Shown here piece by piece: positions 44,601 through 53,741 of a stretch of 64,000 nucleotides of DNA (position 1 is the first letter of the stretch; the number at the start of each line of letters is the position of its first letter). Position numbers and translations under genes: made by a program. Where the stretch lies: assembly GCA_020636225.1 (NCBI GenBank), contig JACJYI010000005.1:248001-312000 (forward strand), read 5' to 3'. The stretch comes from Lewinellaceae bacterium. GTDB lineage: Bacteria > Bacteroidota > Bacteroidia > Chitinophagales > Saprospiraceae. A model generated the notes under the pieces. The model searched no databases. It was given only the letters and a program-made list of their open reading frames with translations, and was not told the DNA's origin.

Positions 44601-47600
44601 TCATTTGTGAACAGACATTTTTCAGTGATACGGCAATTTGGCAGTTCCAGGTTACCAATTGTTTTTCGGTAAAGGACTATTTGGCATCCATGCCGAATGT
44701 CTGGCTGAAAGTAACATCGACCAATCAGGCTTTGACTGATCTGAAGTTGGTCAACCAGAAAACTGGTAACAGTTATCCAATCCTTGAGAATAGGTTTCGT
44801 ATTGGTACTGTCGGCATTTGTGATACGCTCGATCTGGTCCTCAGTGCGAGGAATTCATCTTGTGAGGAGGAGAAATTGCAATTCATGTGGGGTTGGAGCT
44901 GCGACTCGACCGATCTTGACGTGACATGTTTTACTCAGGGAGATACATGTAGCTTTTCCTCTCCTCCCGGTGTACTGGAAATGGATCCTTCATTGGAGGA
45001 CACACTTTCTGCACTATTGTGTGTGCCGATGCCGTTGAGCCACTCCTATCATAAGGATTCAGAGAACGGAGCGGTGTATGGATTGACCGTTACGGTCATC
45101 CTTCCATCAGGTTTGTCTTATATCCCTGGTACGACCATGATCGAGTGGCCAGCGTCGAGTGGCCAGCTCATGATGGTCGATGATCCGGACATGTTACCGG
45201 ATGGCCGATTGGAATGGACCATTGATTCACTTCTGGTAGAGTTGGCAGGTGGATTGCCTGGTGAAGCAAGCAGTCCAAAAAATCAGCTGAATCTGTACTT
45301 TCAGACACAAACTGCATGTGGGTTCATTTCAGGCAGCCAGTTGATCTATACGTTTCGAGCCCATAAGGTTTGCATGGAGCCTACGAATACCGTCGTAAAA
45401 GTGTCCGGTCCATATGTCATTGAAGGAGCAGAGGCACCTTATAGTCTGGATATCTCCGTTCAGGCTCCGGATGCAGTATCCTGTCAATCCGAGTTGGAAA
45501 TGAAGATCTCCCTTAATTCCTCTGCAGTAGGAAATGAGCCGTCTTCCATCACGGTTGAGCTCCCCCCCGGCCTGTACTATGTGCCCGGAAGTTGCTTGAC
45601 GAATCTGACCATCAGCGAACCTGTCCAGATCGGCACCCGACTGGTGTGGACACTGGAGGCTGGACTGCCATTCACCGAGCTGACTTTGAAGTTGGGTCTG
45701 TATGATGATATTCCTTGTGAATTGCTGCTGATCCCGATCTATACGAGTGTGACGGCCAATGCAGCGTGCCAGGCGACTGGTGAGGATTGTGCAATAGAGG
45801 TGATCACCGGGAGCCGGCATATACCGGTTACCGTTGAACGTCCGTCCTATTCGATTACGTCCGCCAGTGCTGTGCCTTTTCCCAACGGCCATGGCGTGGA
45901 GGTCCTGGTTATTCAGACCGGGGGTAATCTACCTGGAAGCGGGATTATTGACCTGTATCTTGATATGGATGGGGACGGTGTCTTCTCTGCTGGAGATTCC
46001 CTGCTGTCAGCAATGAGTTTCACTTTTCCGAACTCCGGTTCGATCACTGTATTATTTGGTCCACTGAACTTGGCAATCCAGGATTGGTGCCGATTGATGG
46101 TCGTGATCGACGAAGGCAAGAATTGTATCTGTGCACCTGTAGTGGAACCCATCCAAACCCCAATCGTTTTTCCGGCAAAGGAGCAGATCCCGGTATGCTG
46201 GAATGATTCAATCCAGGTCGGTTCGTCTCTTCCTCCAGGTGTCTCGATCACGTGGAGTGGAAAGGGTCTGTCTTGTGACCAGTGCGACCAACCCTGGTTC
46301 AAGTTTCCCAATACAGGATCGGACATTGAATCTTATGTATTAAAGTCAACAGAGGTGTGGCCTGATGGCTGCGATATCATTTCGGAATATGTAGTCAGTG
46401 TATATCCGAAACCAAGACTTTTTACAAATGATGTATGCATATGCCAAGGGGATACGGCAACCTTGCTGACGACGAACGGTCAGGGATGGACCTGGGAAGG
46501 TCCGGCAATAGTGCCGGGAGCTGGACAAGAGGCTTATGTCTATCCTTTGGCTACATCCCAATATTCCGTACTCATAACAGATGAGAACGGTTGTCAGGCA
46601 AATGACACGGCACTTGTCACGGTCGTTTCATTGCCTGAGGTGCCGGAGCAGTTTGTCTTTTGTAAGACGGAGCTGGCCACGCTTGAAATACAGGATGTTC
46701 CGGGAGTCGTTTATTATTGGAAAAATGCAGGAAACCGGTTGAATGACCCTTCAAGTGCCAGTCCAATAGTTCTGGTCAAGGAAGATTTTGAGTTTCTTTT
46801 GGTTCTGAACAATGGAAAATGCCAAGAGGAAAAGGCGGTTCAGGTCAAATTCCTGGATTCATTGATGATCACAGGACTGCCTGATACATTCAGATCTTGT
46901 GTTGGTGATACTGCGTTTTTTCAATTGGGAGGGGCAGATCAATTTTCATGGAGCCCATCTTCATTGGTGATCTGCCTGGATACGGCATGTGCGCAGGTTG
47001 CCATTCCCGTCTTGTCGAATCAGGTGTTCTCCGTTTCAGGCGTTACATTGGATGGATGTTTCGGGAGTCAACAGGTGGCGATCCTGCCTGAAGAGAAGGA
47101 ATCGGTGTCACAGCAAAGTGTGACTCTCTGTAAAGGAGAGACCATTGATTTCTTTGGCCAAACCATTGGCGATCCGGGGACATATTGTGATACTGCCATG
47201 ATCTTTCCGGGTTGTCTGACGATCACCTGCCTGGATGTATTGATCATTGATACGCTGTTGACGAATATTGTCGACACCCTCTGTGAGGGCCAGGCCGCCG
47301 TTGTGTTTGGAGAATCATTCACCGTGTCCGGGGTGTACTACCGAACAGGAACCGGATCAAGCGGGTGCGACAGTACGGTCTGTCTCACCCTGACCGTGAT
47401 TCCCGATCCGGTGGCCGACCTGGCGCCAGAACTCTTCCTTTGTGCAGGAGATACCGCCTGGATCATGGTCGATCTCGACCCGGAGAACACCATCTTTGCC
47501 TGGACGGATGGTTGGCCGGACTTGGAACGGCCCGTTACACCGGTCAATACCTATGGCCTGATCCTGACGGACATCTGTGGCGATCCGACAATATCCACAT

Positions 47601-48118
47601 TGTCCGTTCAGTCTTTTTCGCCGCCCTTTCCTGACCTCGGGACTGTGACGACATTCTGCCTGGATTCTTTTTATCTCCTTCAGCCTGTGTTGCCTCCGGG
47701 AGCCCTTGAATGGATGTGGTCTGACAGCTTTCCGGATCTTCAGCGTCCCGTGTCAGCAGAGGGCTGGTATACGCTGATGGTCACGGATTCATGTGGTCAA
47801 ACGGGCAAGGACAGCATCTATTTCTCAGCGGTCTATTGTGGCCCTTGCGAATGGGACATTCCCAACCTCTTCACCCCGAACGGGGATGGCGTCAACGATG
47901 TATTCAGGGTATTCAAGACCTGCGACGCGGTGATCCACATGAAGATCTTCGATCGGTGGGGTCAGGTGGTCTTTGATGAAACGGGCCCCGATCCGATGTG
48001 GAACGGTGTGGCCCGGGGTGTTGACCAACCGATGGAAGTGTATGCCTATGTGATCACCTTGGGAGGAGAAGGGTATGCACGTGAGGTCAGACGGGGTGAC
48101 GTGACGTTGGTTCGTTGA
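41621..48118 (+). CDS. Giant surface protein with T9SS type B (gliding-motility-associated) C-terminus
   Basis: The 2165-residue protein has a signal peptide (ending ...GVNVIMGQ) and many Cys-containing Ig-like/DUF11-type beta domains. Examples are 'FSLAGLPAGASLTIRIGVTVTCEALTC' and 'TVELPPGLYYVPGSC'. PKD-like repeats of about 75 residues lie near the end ('DGWPDLERPV...', 'DSFPDLQRPV...'). The last ~88 residues form the CHU_C domain: 'NLFTPNGDGVNDVF', 'MKIFDRWGQVVF', 'PMEVYAYVITL'. It is probably exported by T9SS and attached at the surface as an adhesin or gliding-related filament. The reading frame is intact across 6.5 kb. Confidence 0.9.
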   Translation: MEYRAVLRPLVGIWIILLFGVNVIMGQSIVFLPQEGDRTVCMDHKQSLLVENPGPEITSPVYITFLLPCGMIYQPGSVSGAQEETITDLQNPVFSLAGLPAGASLTIRIGVTVTCEALTCLNQGYQYKTTASLDVDGVVKMFPSDPYNVETPRLVITKVNKSYIEATQGQILTRTLTIRNTRLGRLSEFLFTDEIPKQLQISSNDGVDAGSTTLQLRRIFDAVEFKKIGNKDEFLDFNEEVVITETVEVKNCSFDGTDAVSTIRASWGCENAICQQAEVKTLVYIEPLSLKGRIDSIVIRTKPATCYAGMNVEQNFEIRNTSAYSSIVNAKLDLWMDDPNVSLVTEPVTITINGQTAASAIWPGATWTSDCGEAVTDSFAMYLPPIPPGQTLVVAYDFHTCAPAGCRLIDGDWKWALAYEKSCAGPGDQFFKFRDTVFNKTPLFTGGMSFEGSTNGDILNGQVIELGLNIPEGMTEQPGQGWEAWINVPCGFVILDSIFPVNGILPTKKEFIAGPLGVILHLEYPLPMGQGGVAIPLRLQMFCDSICTGLPCDYTLETSCGGSCLGPTAELILEGFAQFNLNSDCPEGFNPYLCTKRTLPVDCVGEPCPDTLTVYFDHTMIMERMSLGLADNNDDFQPDPGGQLDFGKIRLDRAMPGDTVRLVMDGIVRSEIPGDEFESVWFRVKFGNAGGLPVVEDQQDGEFYKLLTGMENIGNSLHVVDASTGQSFNAPVQFSFNPIDSLMWIRVHVDSLIATTGSIPNGYRIGHLDSLRLECRYLMKQIYQPIPPNYQKFAVKLSAKSNVFLFNGDFSDEISRRVCPCPSDVLAYTCVKKETFKNNVLFPLCYDTIHSILSMSYGIVDNFFPFEYRPLIDSVLNYCVVSDGFEIIGAKLTRYKINGNPSVITSIELPVQEVSPGIYCLEVNSAILALQEESSLFEVTLDKVSTYCERQGLGKAEVDIAISPFARRWNDGEENLSARLTHIWERTVPVFRTLICEQTFFSDTAIWQFQVTNCFSVKDYLASMPNVWLKVTSTNQALTDLKLVNQKTGNSYPILENRFRIGTVGICDTLDLVLSARNSSCEEEKLQFMWGWSCDSTDLDVTCFTQGDTCSFSSPPGVLEMDPSLEDTLSALLCVPMPLSHSYHKDSENGAVYGLTVTVILPSGLSYIPGTTMIEWPASSGQLMMVDDPDMLPDGRLEWTIDSLLVELAGGLPGEASSPKNQLNLYFQTQTACGFISGSQLIYTFRAHKVCMEPTNTVVKVSGPYVIEGAEAPYSLDISVQAPDAVSCQSELEMKISLNSSAVGNEPSSITVELPPGLYYVPGSCLTNLTISEPVQIGTRLVWTLEAGLPFTELTLKLGLYDDIPCELLLIPIYTSVTANAACQATGEDCAIEVITGSRHIPVTVERPSYSITSASAVPFPNGHGVEVLVIQTGGNLPGSGIIDLYLDMDGDGVFSAGDSLLSAMSFTFPNSGSITVLFGPLNLAIQDWCRLMVVIDEGKNCICAPVVEPIQTPIVFPAKEQIPVCWNDSIQVGSSLPPGVSITWSGKGLSCDQCDQPWFKFPNTGSDIESYVLKSTEVWPDGCDIISEYVVSVYPKPRLFTNDVCICQGDTATLLTTNGQGWTWEGPAIVPGAGQEAYVYPLATSQYSVLITDENGCQANDTALVTVVSLPEVPEQFVFCKTELATLEIQDVPGVVYYWKNAGNRLNDPSSASPIVLVKEDFEFLLVLNNGKCQEEKAVQVKFLDSLMITGLPDTFRSCVGDTAFFQLGGADQFSWSPSSLVICLDTACAQVAIPVLSNQVFSVSGVTLDGCFGSQQVAILPEEKESVSQQSVTLCKGETIDFFGQTIGDPGTYCDTAMIFPGCLTITCLDVLIIDTLLTNIVDTLCEGQAAVVFGESFTVSGVYYRTGTGSSGCDSTVCLTLTVIPDPVADLAPELFLCAGDTAWIMVDLDPENTIFAWTDGWPDLERPVTPVNTYGLILTDICGDPTISTLSVQSFSPPFPDLGTVTTFCLDSFYLLQPVLPPGALEWMWSDSFPDLQRPVSAEGWYTLMVTDSCGQTGKDSIYFSAVYCGPCEWDIPNLFTPNGDGVNDVFRVFKTCDAVIHMKIFDRWGQVVFDETGPDPMWNGVARGVDQPMEVYAYVITLGGEGYAREVRRGDVTLVR

Positions 48119-48179
48119 GGAGGTATGGAGGTTATGAGGTGATGAGGGGGGAGTTTATTCCTTTCCGCCACGGCGGACA

Positions 48180-48720
48180 GGTATTCGTTTATCGAAATCA
48201 CTGCTGTCCAAAAAGTTTTCATATTACGTTAATAGCCATTGATAATCAATAGTTTAGATGTCAAATATCTTGAAATTCAGTTCCTATCCCCTTGAAAGGA
48301 TCGTCGTCAAACCAGGGCCTACCGAACACATCAGAGACCCGTTTGGCTAGCATAAAATGAAGATTTAAACCAAAGGATATTTTTCAGGCGTAAAAACGGC
48401 CGCATTATTTGGTCGGACAATGGATCCGAATCTTGATCAAGATTCGTGATACGACAGAGTTGATGAGAAATCCTGCCACCGATCAAATACGAGCGGCCGG
48501 GTCTTGATGTCGGCATGCTACAGATCTATAAACGAGATGAATGGTATGCCAGACGAGAATAAGAAGGCCCATTTTGGCGACAACGGTTTTTGCCTACTTT
48601 TTGCCAAGACAAAAAGTAGGTGCCTCGCCGGCAAGAGGCGGGCCAGAGGCAAACTCGTACTATCAAATTTTCCAAATGATGCTATGAGTGGAATGCTACA
48701 GCCTGCCAAAGGCAACCTTC
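48180..48720 (-). repeat. Dispersed structured repeat, copy 2
   Basis: On the minus strand this copy follows the order of 1-620: the TACTTTTTG hairpin (48593-48620), the 'ATAATGCGGCCGTTTT' block (around 48395-48410), the 'GGGTCTCTGATGTGTT' block (around 48330) and the 'TATTGATTATCAATG' block (around 48236-48252). It lacks the mini-hairpin inserts of copy 1. At the variable centre it carries a perfect 20-bp palindrome (48427-48446). The gene-free stretch 48119-48758 is otherwise unremarkable. Confidence 0.8.
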
Positions 48721-48758
48721 CGAGGTTTATTTTGGACAGATATGTATCGAAATATCAT

Positions 48759-49775
48759 TCATTCCAAGCCTCGTAAGAAGGAAGTCACACCGCTGAAAAA
48801 CGCCTCCTGGTCATCCCAGAAGGACAAGTGGCTGCCATTCGGGCAGTAGAGGTAGGACCCATGCTGCACCAGGTGGCTCATCTCTTCCATGTCCTCGGGG
48901 TTCATGGTGTCGTACCGGGCGGCGACCATCAGGGTAGGGATGTGGATCTCCTTCAGTCGGTTCCACACGCTCCAATGCTTGAGGATACCCCCAGGCACAA
49001 ATTCGCTGGGGCCTTGCATGTATTCATAGACGGGATAATTCAAGTGCGCAAAGGAGGTGAGCACGGGCTCGGGCCATTCGGGCAGCCGGCAGATATGGCG
49101 ACCATAATATTCCTTGAACACCAGATCGGTATACTCGGGATTCAGATAGTCTCCCCGCTCTTCATAATATTCGAAGGTGTCCAGCAAACCCGGTCGGAGT
49201 TCCTTTCGCAACTCGACATTATAGGCTTCGTATCTGTCAAAATCAGCGGTCATATTGCAGACCACCATTCCCTTCAGGTGGTCCTGGTATTTCAGGGCAT
49301 ATTCCATGGCCAGGATGCCGCCCCAGGAATTTCCCAGGAGGATAAAATTGCTGGTATCCAATCCCAGGGCCTGCCGGACCTGTTCCACTTCTTCCACAAA
49401 TCGGTCGATGGTCCACAGGGACGTATCGGCAGGTTGATCGGAATAGAAGGAGCCCAGTTGGTCATACTGGATCACCGTGAAGCCGGAGTCGGGCAGGATG
49501 TCGGCGATGCTCTGCATGTACTCATGGGTCATGGCCGGGCCTCCGTGCAGGAGCAGGACCTTGAGTTTTCCGTCACCAATGGTGTTGGTCCAGACGCGGT
49601 AGCCTTCCTTCAGGTCGATCATCCGGGCTCCGGGCAGGTTGTGCTTGACCTGCCGCAGGGAGTCATCGGCGGATACAACCTCGGTGGACGGATCTTCGGA
49701 AGCTGTCTGCTGGCAGGCGGCCAGAACGCACAGGGAAAGCAGGGTCAACAGGATGGTACGCATAGGGTCATTCAT
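48759..49775 (-). CDS. Lipoprotein alpha/beta-hydrolase, proline iminopeptidase-like (S33)
   Basis: The 338-residue protein has a lipoprotein signal (LLSLCVLAAC, Cys21) and an S33-type alpha/beta-hydrolase fold. Landmarks are the oxyanion 'LLLHGGPAMTHEYM', the nucleophile elbow 'LLGNSWGG' (Ser150), Asp289 in 'AARYDTMNPED' and His316 in 'NGSHLSFWDD'. Proline iminopeptidases release N-terminal proline, but related amidases and esterases share these motifs. As a lipoprotein it acts in the envelope. ATG 49763 is a possible alternative start. It is divergent from the SDR gene. Confidence 0.88.
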   Translation of the reverse strand: MNDPMRTILLTLLSLCVLAACQQTASEDPSTEVVSADDSLRQVKHNLPGARMIDLKEGYRVWTNTIGDGKLKVLLLHGGPAMTHEYMQSIADILPDSGFTVIQYDQLGSFYSDQPADTSLWTIDRFVEEVEQVRQALGLDTSNFILLGNSWGGILAMEYALKYQDHLKGMVVCNMTADFDRYEAYNVELRKELRPGLLDTFEYYEERGDYLNPEYTDLVFKEYYGRHICRLPEWPEPVLTSFAHLNYPVYEYMQGPSEFVPGGILKHWSVWNRLKEIHIPTLMVAARYDTMNPEDMEEMSHLVQHGSYLYCPNGSHLSFWDDQEAFFSGVTSFLRGLE

Positions 49776-49886
49776 TAAAATGGTAAATTACGGCAACCAT
49801 CGGACAATCGGTCAACGGGTCTTCATCCGTGCCCTTCCTGGATCTGGTGGGTCAAACAATCCTGCTGCTCCGATTGTCCTTACGAC

Positions 49887-51323
49887 ATGAAGATCCTGCT
49901 CACCGGAGCCACCGGGTATATTGGCAAGCGTCTCTTACCTCATTTGCTCGAGGCCGGCCATCATGTGGTCTGCGCCGTGCGTGACCGCCGCCGGTTCGTG
50001 CCTCCACCCGGCCATGCGGACCGGCTGAAGGTGATCGAGGCGGATGTCCTGGATCCCGGATCCCTGGAATCGATCCCGGCAGACATCGAGGTCGCCTACT
50101 ACCTTATCCATTCCATGACCACTTCGGGCAGCGGATTCAGCGAGTTGGAAGCCCGGTCGGCCCGGAATATGGTCGATCGGCTGACAGCGACCCGGGTCCG
50201 GCAGGTGATCTACCTGAGTGGCATCGTCAATGCCGAAGAGCTGTCCGCTCACCTGTCCTCCCGCCAGCAGGTCGAGTCCATCCTGGCAGACGGGCCATTC
50301 GCCCTGACCACCCTGCGGGCCGGCATCATCATCGGGTCGGGCAGTGCGTCCTTCGAGATCATGCGCGACCTGGTGGAGAAATTGCCGGTGATGATCACCC
50401 CGCGCTGGCTGGAGACCCGGTCACAGCCCATCGCGGTGCGGAATGTCCTCCAGTTCCTGATCGGCGTATTGGGCCGGGAGGATACCTTCGGCCAGGGATT
50501 TGATATCGGTGGTCCGGACATCATGACCTACAAGGAGATGTTGCTGGAATTCGGCCGGATCCGGGGATTGAAGCGGTTCATCTGGACCGTTCCGGTGATG
50601 ACCCCGCGCCTGTCGTCCTACTGGTTGTATTTCGTGACGGCGACCTCCTATCCGCTGGCGGTGCACCTGGTGAACAGCATGAAAGTGGAAGTGATCGGAA
50701 AACCGAATGACCTGGCGGATCGCCTGGGGATCCAACTCCTCACCTTTGAGGAGGCGATCCGACTGGCCTTTGTGCGTATCGAGCAGAACGAGATCGTCTC
50801 CTCCTGGAAGGATGCCATGGCCAGCGGGCAGATGGCCGGCACGATCAGCGACTATATCCAGGTGCCCGTACACGGTTGTTTTCGCGATGAGCGGTCCATG
50901 CCGGTGGACGACCCGGATCGTGTCCTGGAACGGATCTGGGCCCTGGGGGGCAAGACCGGGTGGTATTATGGCAATGTGCTCTGGAAGTTGCGGGGGTATC
51001 TCGACAAGCTGAGTGGCGGCGTCGGGCTGCGGCGCGGACGCACCCATCCGACAGAGATCCATGCCGGTGATGCCCTGGATTTCTGGCGGGTGCTCCTGGC
51101 CGACAAGACCGGTCGGCGCTTGCTCCTCTTTGCGGAAATGAGATTGCCGGGAGAGGCCTGGTTGGAGTTTCGCCTGGACGAACACGATGTGCTACACCAG
51201 ACGGCCACCTTCCGGCCCAGGGGCGTGTGGGGGCGTTTGTACTGGTACGCGGTCACCCCCTTGCACCATTTCGTCTTCCAGGGGATGCTGCAACGACTGG
51301 CCCGCCCCGGAAGTCGGTCGTGA
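49887..51323 (+). CDS. NAD(P)-binding SDR protein with DUF2867 domain
   Basis: The 478-residue protein has an atypical SDR/NmrA-like N-terminal domain with 'TGATGYIGKRL' (about 6-16) and 'VIYLSGIV'. The C-terminal DUF2867 domain (about 320-470) includes 'WALGGKTGWYYGNVLW', 'DALDFWRVL' and 'FRPRGVWGRLYWYAVTPLHHFVF'. This two-domain layout is common in bacteria. The reaction is unknown, presumably NAD(P)H-dependent on a small hydrophobic substrate. It is a single gene. Confidence 0.88.
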   Translation: MKILLTGATGYIGKRLLPHLLEAGHHVVCAVRDRRRFVPPPGHADRLKVIEADVLDPGSLESIPADIEVAYYLIHSMTTSGSGFSELEARSARNMVDRLTATRVRQVIYLSGIVNAEELSAHLSSRQQVESILADGPFALTTLRAGIIIGSGSASFEIMRDLVEKLPVMITPRWLETRSQPIAVRNVLQFLIGVLGREDTFGQGFDIGGPDIMTYKEMLLEFGRIRGLKRFIWTVPVMTPRLSSYWLYFVTATSYPLAVHLVNSMKVEVIGKPNDLADRLGIQLLTFEEAIRLAFVRIEQNEIVSSWKDAMASGQMAGTISDYIQVPVHGCFRDERSMPVDDPDRVLERIWALGGKTGWYYGNVLWKLRGYLDKLSGGVGLRRGRTHPTEIHAGDALDFWRVLLADKTGRRLLLFAEMRLPGEAWLEFRLDEHDVLHQTATFRPRGVWGRLYWYAVTPLHHFVFQGMLQRLARPGSRS

Positions 51324-51494
51324 ACGAGGAGATTGAGCACGGCATCTGTCGATCATCCTCCCTGGAGACCGGTCGTTTCACCGGAGCATACCGCCCAGAT
51401 CAAGGTCAGGGAAAATACTGGAAGAATACAGTTAGAGGTTTCGGCGGGATCAAGGAGTGGATGAGCCATTCAATCGGCGCAGAAGATAGAGCCT

Positions 51495-51580
51495 GAACCC
51501 TGAAGGGGTGCAAGAAGATAGCCCCGGGTGAAACCCGGGGTTTATATGGACACAATTTCCAACCCTGGAGGGGTTGAAGA
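51495..51580 (+). repeat. Dispersed hairpin repeat, GCCCCGGGTGAAACCCGGGG type, copy 1
   Basis: The unit has an 'AACCCTGAAGGGGT'-like flank and a 7-bp GC stem closing a TGAAA loop (CCCCGGG/CCCGGGG). A second 'AACCCTGGAGGGGTTGAAGA' flank closes it. A second copy in the same orientation lies at 63027-63112. The remaining gene-free sequence of 51324-51734 shows no further feature. Confidence 0.75.
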
Positions 51581-51734
51581 TCTGCCCGACTGGTAGGAGG
51601 GTTTCCTATTCTAATTGCGTCCCACAACCCATTTCCCATTGAAGCCATGGCTTAGGAACGGGGTTTTTCCTGATCCCGTCAGGGAAGGAGCAGATCTGGC
51701 GGAGTATCTTCACCAGCTCAAATCATGATCCAGG

Positions 51735-52391
51735 ATGACGAACGAATATCCACGTACACCCAGAAATACCGTGAAGCGGGTACCCAAAAGGGGGCATTAC
51801 GACCAGGAGACAGTGTATCGCATCTTGGACGACGGGTTCCTCGCGCATGTGGGCTTCGAGGTCGATGGTCAGCCCTTTGTCATCCCCACGGCTTACGGTC
51901 GGCAGGGGGATACAATCTACCTGCATGGGGCCACCACCAGCCGGTTGATCCAACAGGGGCAGTCCGGCATCCGGATGTGTCTGACGGTCACGCACCTGGA
52001 CGGCATCGTGCTGGCGCGTTCCGCCTTTCATCATTCCATGAATTACCGGTCGGCCATCCTGTTCGGCACAGCCACCCTGGTCCCCGATGATGAGAAGGAG
52101 CAGGCCCTCCTGGTGATCTCCGAGCAGATCCTCAAGGGGCGGTGGGCCGAATCGCGATTGCCCAATGACAAGGAGTTGAAGGCCACCAGTGTGCTGGCCT
52201 TCCGGATCGAGGAGGCGTCCGCCAAGATCCGCACGGGCGGCCCAAAGGATGAACCGGAGGATCATGTATTGCCCATCTGGGCGGGAGTGCTCCCTCTATC
52301 GCCGGTGTACGGGGCACCCGTCCCGGATGAAGAACTGACGGAAGGTATTCCGTTGCCGCCGAGTGTTAAGAGGGTAAAGGGTGAAGGGTAA
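51735..52391 (+). CDS. Pyridoxamine 5'-phosphate oxidase-like FMN-binding protein
   Basis: The 218-residue protein fits the PNPOx-like split-barrel group often annotated as NimA-related flavin nucleotide-binding proteins. Landmarks are 'KRGHYDQETVYRILDDGFLAHVGFEVDGQPFVIPTAYG'-type start, 'IYLHGATTSRL' and 'SMNYRSAILFGTA'. It probably binds FMN or F420-like cofactor; the substrate is unknown. Its stop lies 13 nt before the left end of the IS3 element, so the insertion fell just outside the gene. Confidence 0.9.
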   Translation: MTNEYPRTPRNTVKRVPKRGHYDQETVYRILDDGFLAHVGFEVDGQPFVIPTAYGRQGDTIYLHGATTSRLIQQGQSGIRMCLTVTHLDGIVLARSAFHHSMNYRSAILFGTATLVPDDEKEQALLVISEQILKGRWAESRLPNDKELKATSVLAFRIEEASAKIRTGGPKDEPEDHVLPIWAGVLPLSPVYGAPVPDEELTEGIPLPPSVKRVKGEG

Positions 52392-52413
52392 ATGGACCCA
52401 AATTGACCTATCC

Positions 52414-53322
52414 CTAAATAGAGTTGACCGTTTTAGAGGTTGATTTAAGAATAAGGTTACTCTTATCATCACCTTTCTTTTTTGCTTCTTTTTTCTTTGT
52501 TAGAAACTCAAAAGATTGTGGATAACTCAATAGGGTCTGCTCAAATGCTCTAGGGCTTAACCCACCCAGAGCCTTATGGGGACGTTCATTGTTATACAGG
52601 TTTACTGCCCGTTTGGTTTGGATCTGTAGGCTCTTGAAGTCCTGTGGGTCGAAGTGTTTCAGATAGCTGTTCTTGATCGTCCCGTTGATACGCTCTGCGT
52701 GAGCGTTTTCATAGACTGAAGTGCACATACTGTTGCGCATGCCTGCCTTCCTGGTCAGGGCTGTAAATGCCTTGGCGTAGTATTGGCCTCCACCATCCGA
52801 ATGGATGATCAAGTCTTGCGTCTGGGCTCGATTCAGGCCCTTGAGGGCCATTTGTAAAGCGGGGAGAGTAGTCTCATGGGTCGCCAGGGTTTTGCTCACG
52901 CTAAAGCCTCTGAGATATCTGCTGTACAGATCAAGAATGAAGGTGAGATAGTAAAACCTTTCACCGATCTGATAGTAGGTGATATCACTACCAAATGCCT
53001 GGTTGACTCCTGTCAACTCGATATCGGCCAACAGGTTCTTGAATCGGAGTACACCCTGACTATCGGTGGTTCTTCGATAGTTGCGTTTCTGCTCCAGAAC
53101 AAACCCATGTGATTGATAGACAGCCTCAAACCGATCTCTGCCCATGGTCTGAGGTGACAATAGCCTGTACATCGATTCTGCACCCATGGCCGGATGGTCT
53201 TGTCTCACCTGATGCATGACTTTCACCATCTGGGCCTGTTCGTCCTGCCGGATTAAATACCTGTCCAGCCGCTGGTGGAAGTTTTGCTTGGTCATTCCTG
53301 TAGCCCCGTATACTGCATTCAT
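52414..53322 (-). CDS. IS3-family transposase OrfB (DDE integrase domain)
   Basis: The 302-residue protein has the rve-type integrase core: first Asp in 'NQAFGSDITYY', second Asp in 'LIIHSDGGGQYY', and Glu in 'YENAHAERINGTIKNSYL'. 'LYNNERPHKALGGLSP' follows. The start overlaps the OrfA stop by 4 nt (ATGA). OrfB is in the -1 frame relative to OrfA, and the -1 frame is open from the A8G run into OrfB, allowing an OrfAB fusion. Confidence 0.93.
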   Translation of the reverse strand: MNAVYGATGMTKQNFHQRLDRYLIRQDEQAQMVKVMHQVRQDHPAMGAESMYRLLSPQTMGRDRFEAVYQSHGFVLEQKRNYRRTTDSQGVLRFKNLLADIELTGVNQAFGSDITYYQIGERFYYLTFILDLYSRYLRGFSVSKTLATHETTLPALQMALKGLNRAQTQDLIIHSDGGGQYYAKAFTALTRKAGMRNSMCTSVYENAHAERINGTIKNSYLKHFDPQDFKSLQIQTKRAVNLYNNERPHKALGGLSPRAFEQTLLSYPQSFEFLTKKKEAKKKGDDKSNLILKSTSKTVNSI

Positions 53323-53741
53323 TGTCCAGCCGTGTTGCGATCTATTCTCCCAATACCAGATGAGGGTGTTGAACCACGCTTTTTTTTAAACGGGATGCCG
53401 TATTCCTGTTCGGCCAGATCCATCATCTTCTCGTAGAACTCCAGCATGATCTGTTTTTGGCCCACCAGCTGTTCCAGCTCTTTGATCTTCTCCTGCAATG
53501 CCTTGATCTTACGTGTGTCACTCATTGGCTCAACCACTTGTTTAAGATCACGTTGATACAACTTGGAGTACTTGTACAGCCATTTATAGACGGATGTAGT
53601 AGAAACGTCATACTCCTTGCTTACTTCCCGAACGGTAGTCTGGTTGCGTTCAATCTCCCGGACCTTCTTCTTACGGAAGCTCTCACTAAAGTACCTGTTC
53701 TGACGACTCTTTCGATCTCTGTACGCTTCTAATGTAGCCAT
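53319..53741 (-). CDS. IS3-family OrfA (helix-turn-helix protein)
   Basis: The 140-residue protein has an N-terminal HTH ('REVSKEYDVSTTSVYKWLYKYSKLY', about 38-62) and a leucine-zipper-like coiled coil ('IKALQEKIKELEQLVGQKQIMLEFYEKMM', about 83-112). Both are typical of OrfA. Near the C-terminus 'PFKKKRG' is encoded over the slippery run. Its stop overlaps the OrfB start. Confidence 0.92.
   Translation of the reverse strand: MATLEAYRDRKSRQNRYFSESFRKKKVREIERNQTTVREVSKEYDVSTTSVYKWLYKYSKLYQRDLKQVVEPMSDTRKIKALQEKIKELEQLVGQKQIMLEFYEKMMDLAEQEYGIPFKKKRGSTPSSGIGRIDRNTAGQ
53379..53387 (-). promoter_or_regulatory. Programmed -1 frameshift site AAAAAAAAG
   Basis: Eight A followed by G on the minus strand, in the A-AAA-AAG context of IS3 elements. 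Shifting -1 here continues without a stop through the OrfB ATG (checked codon by codon), giving the OrfAB transposase. Confidence 0.8.
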
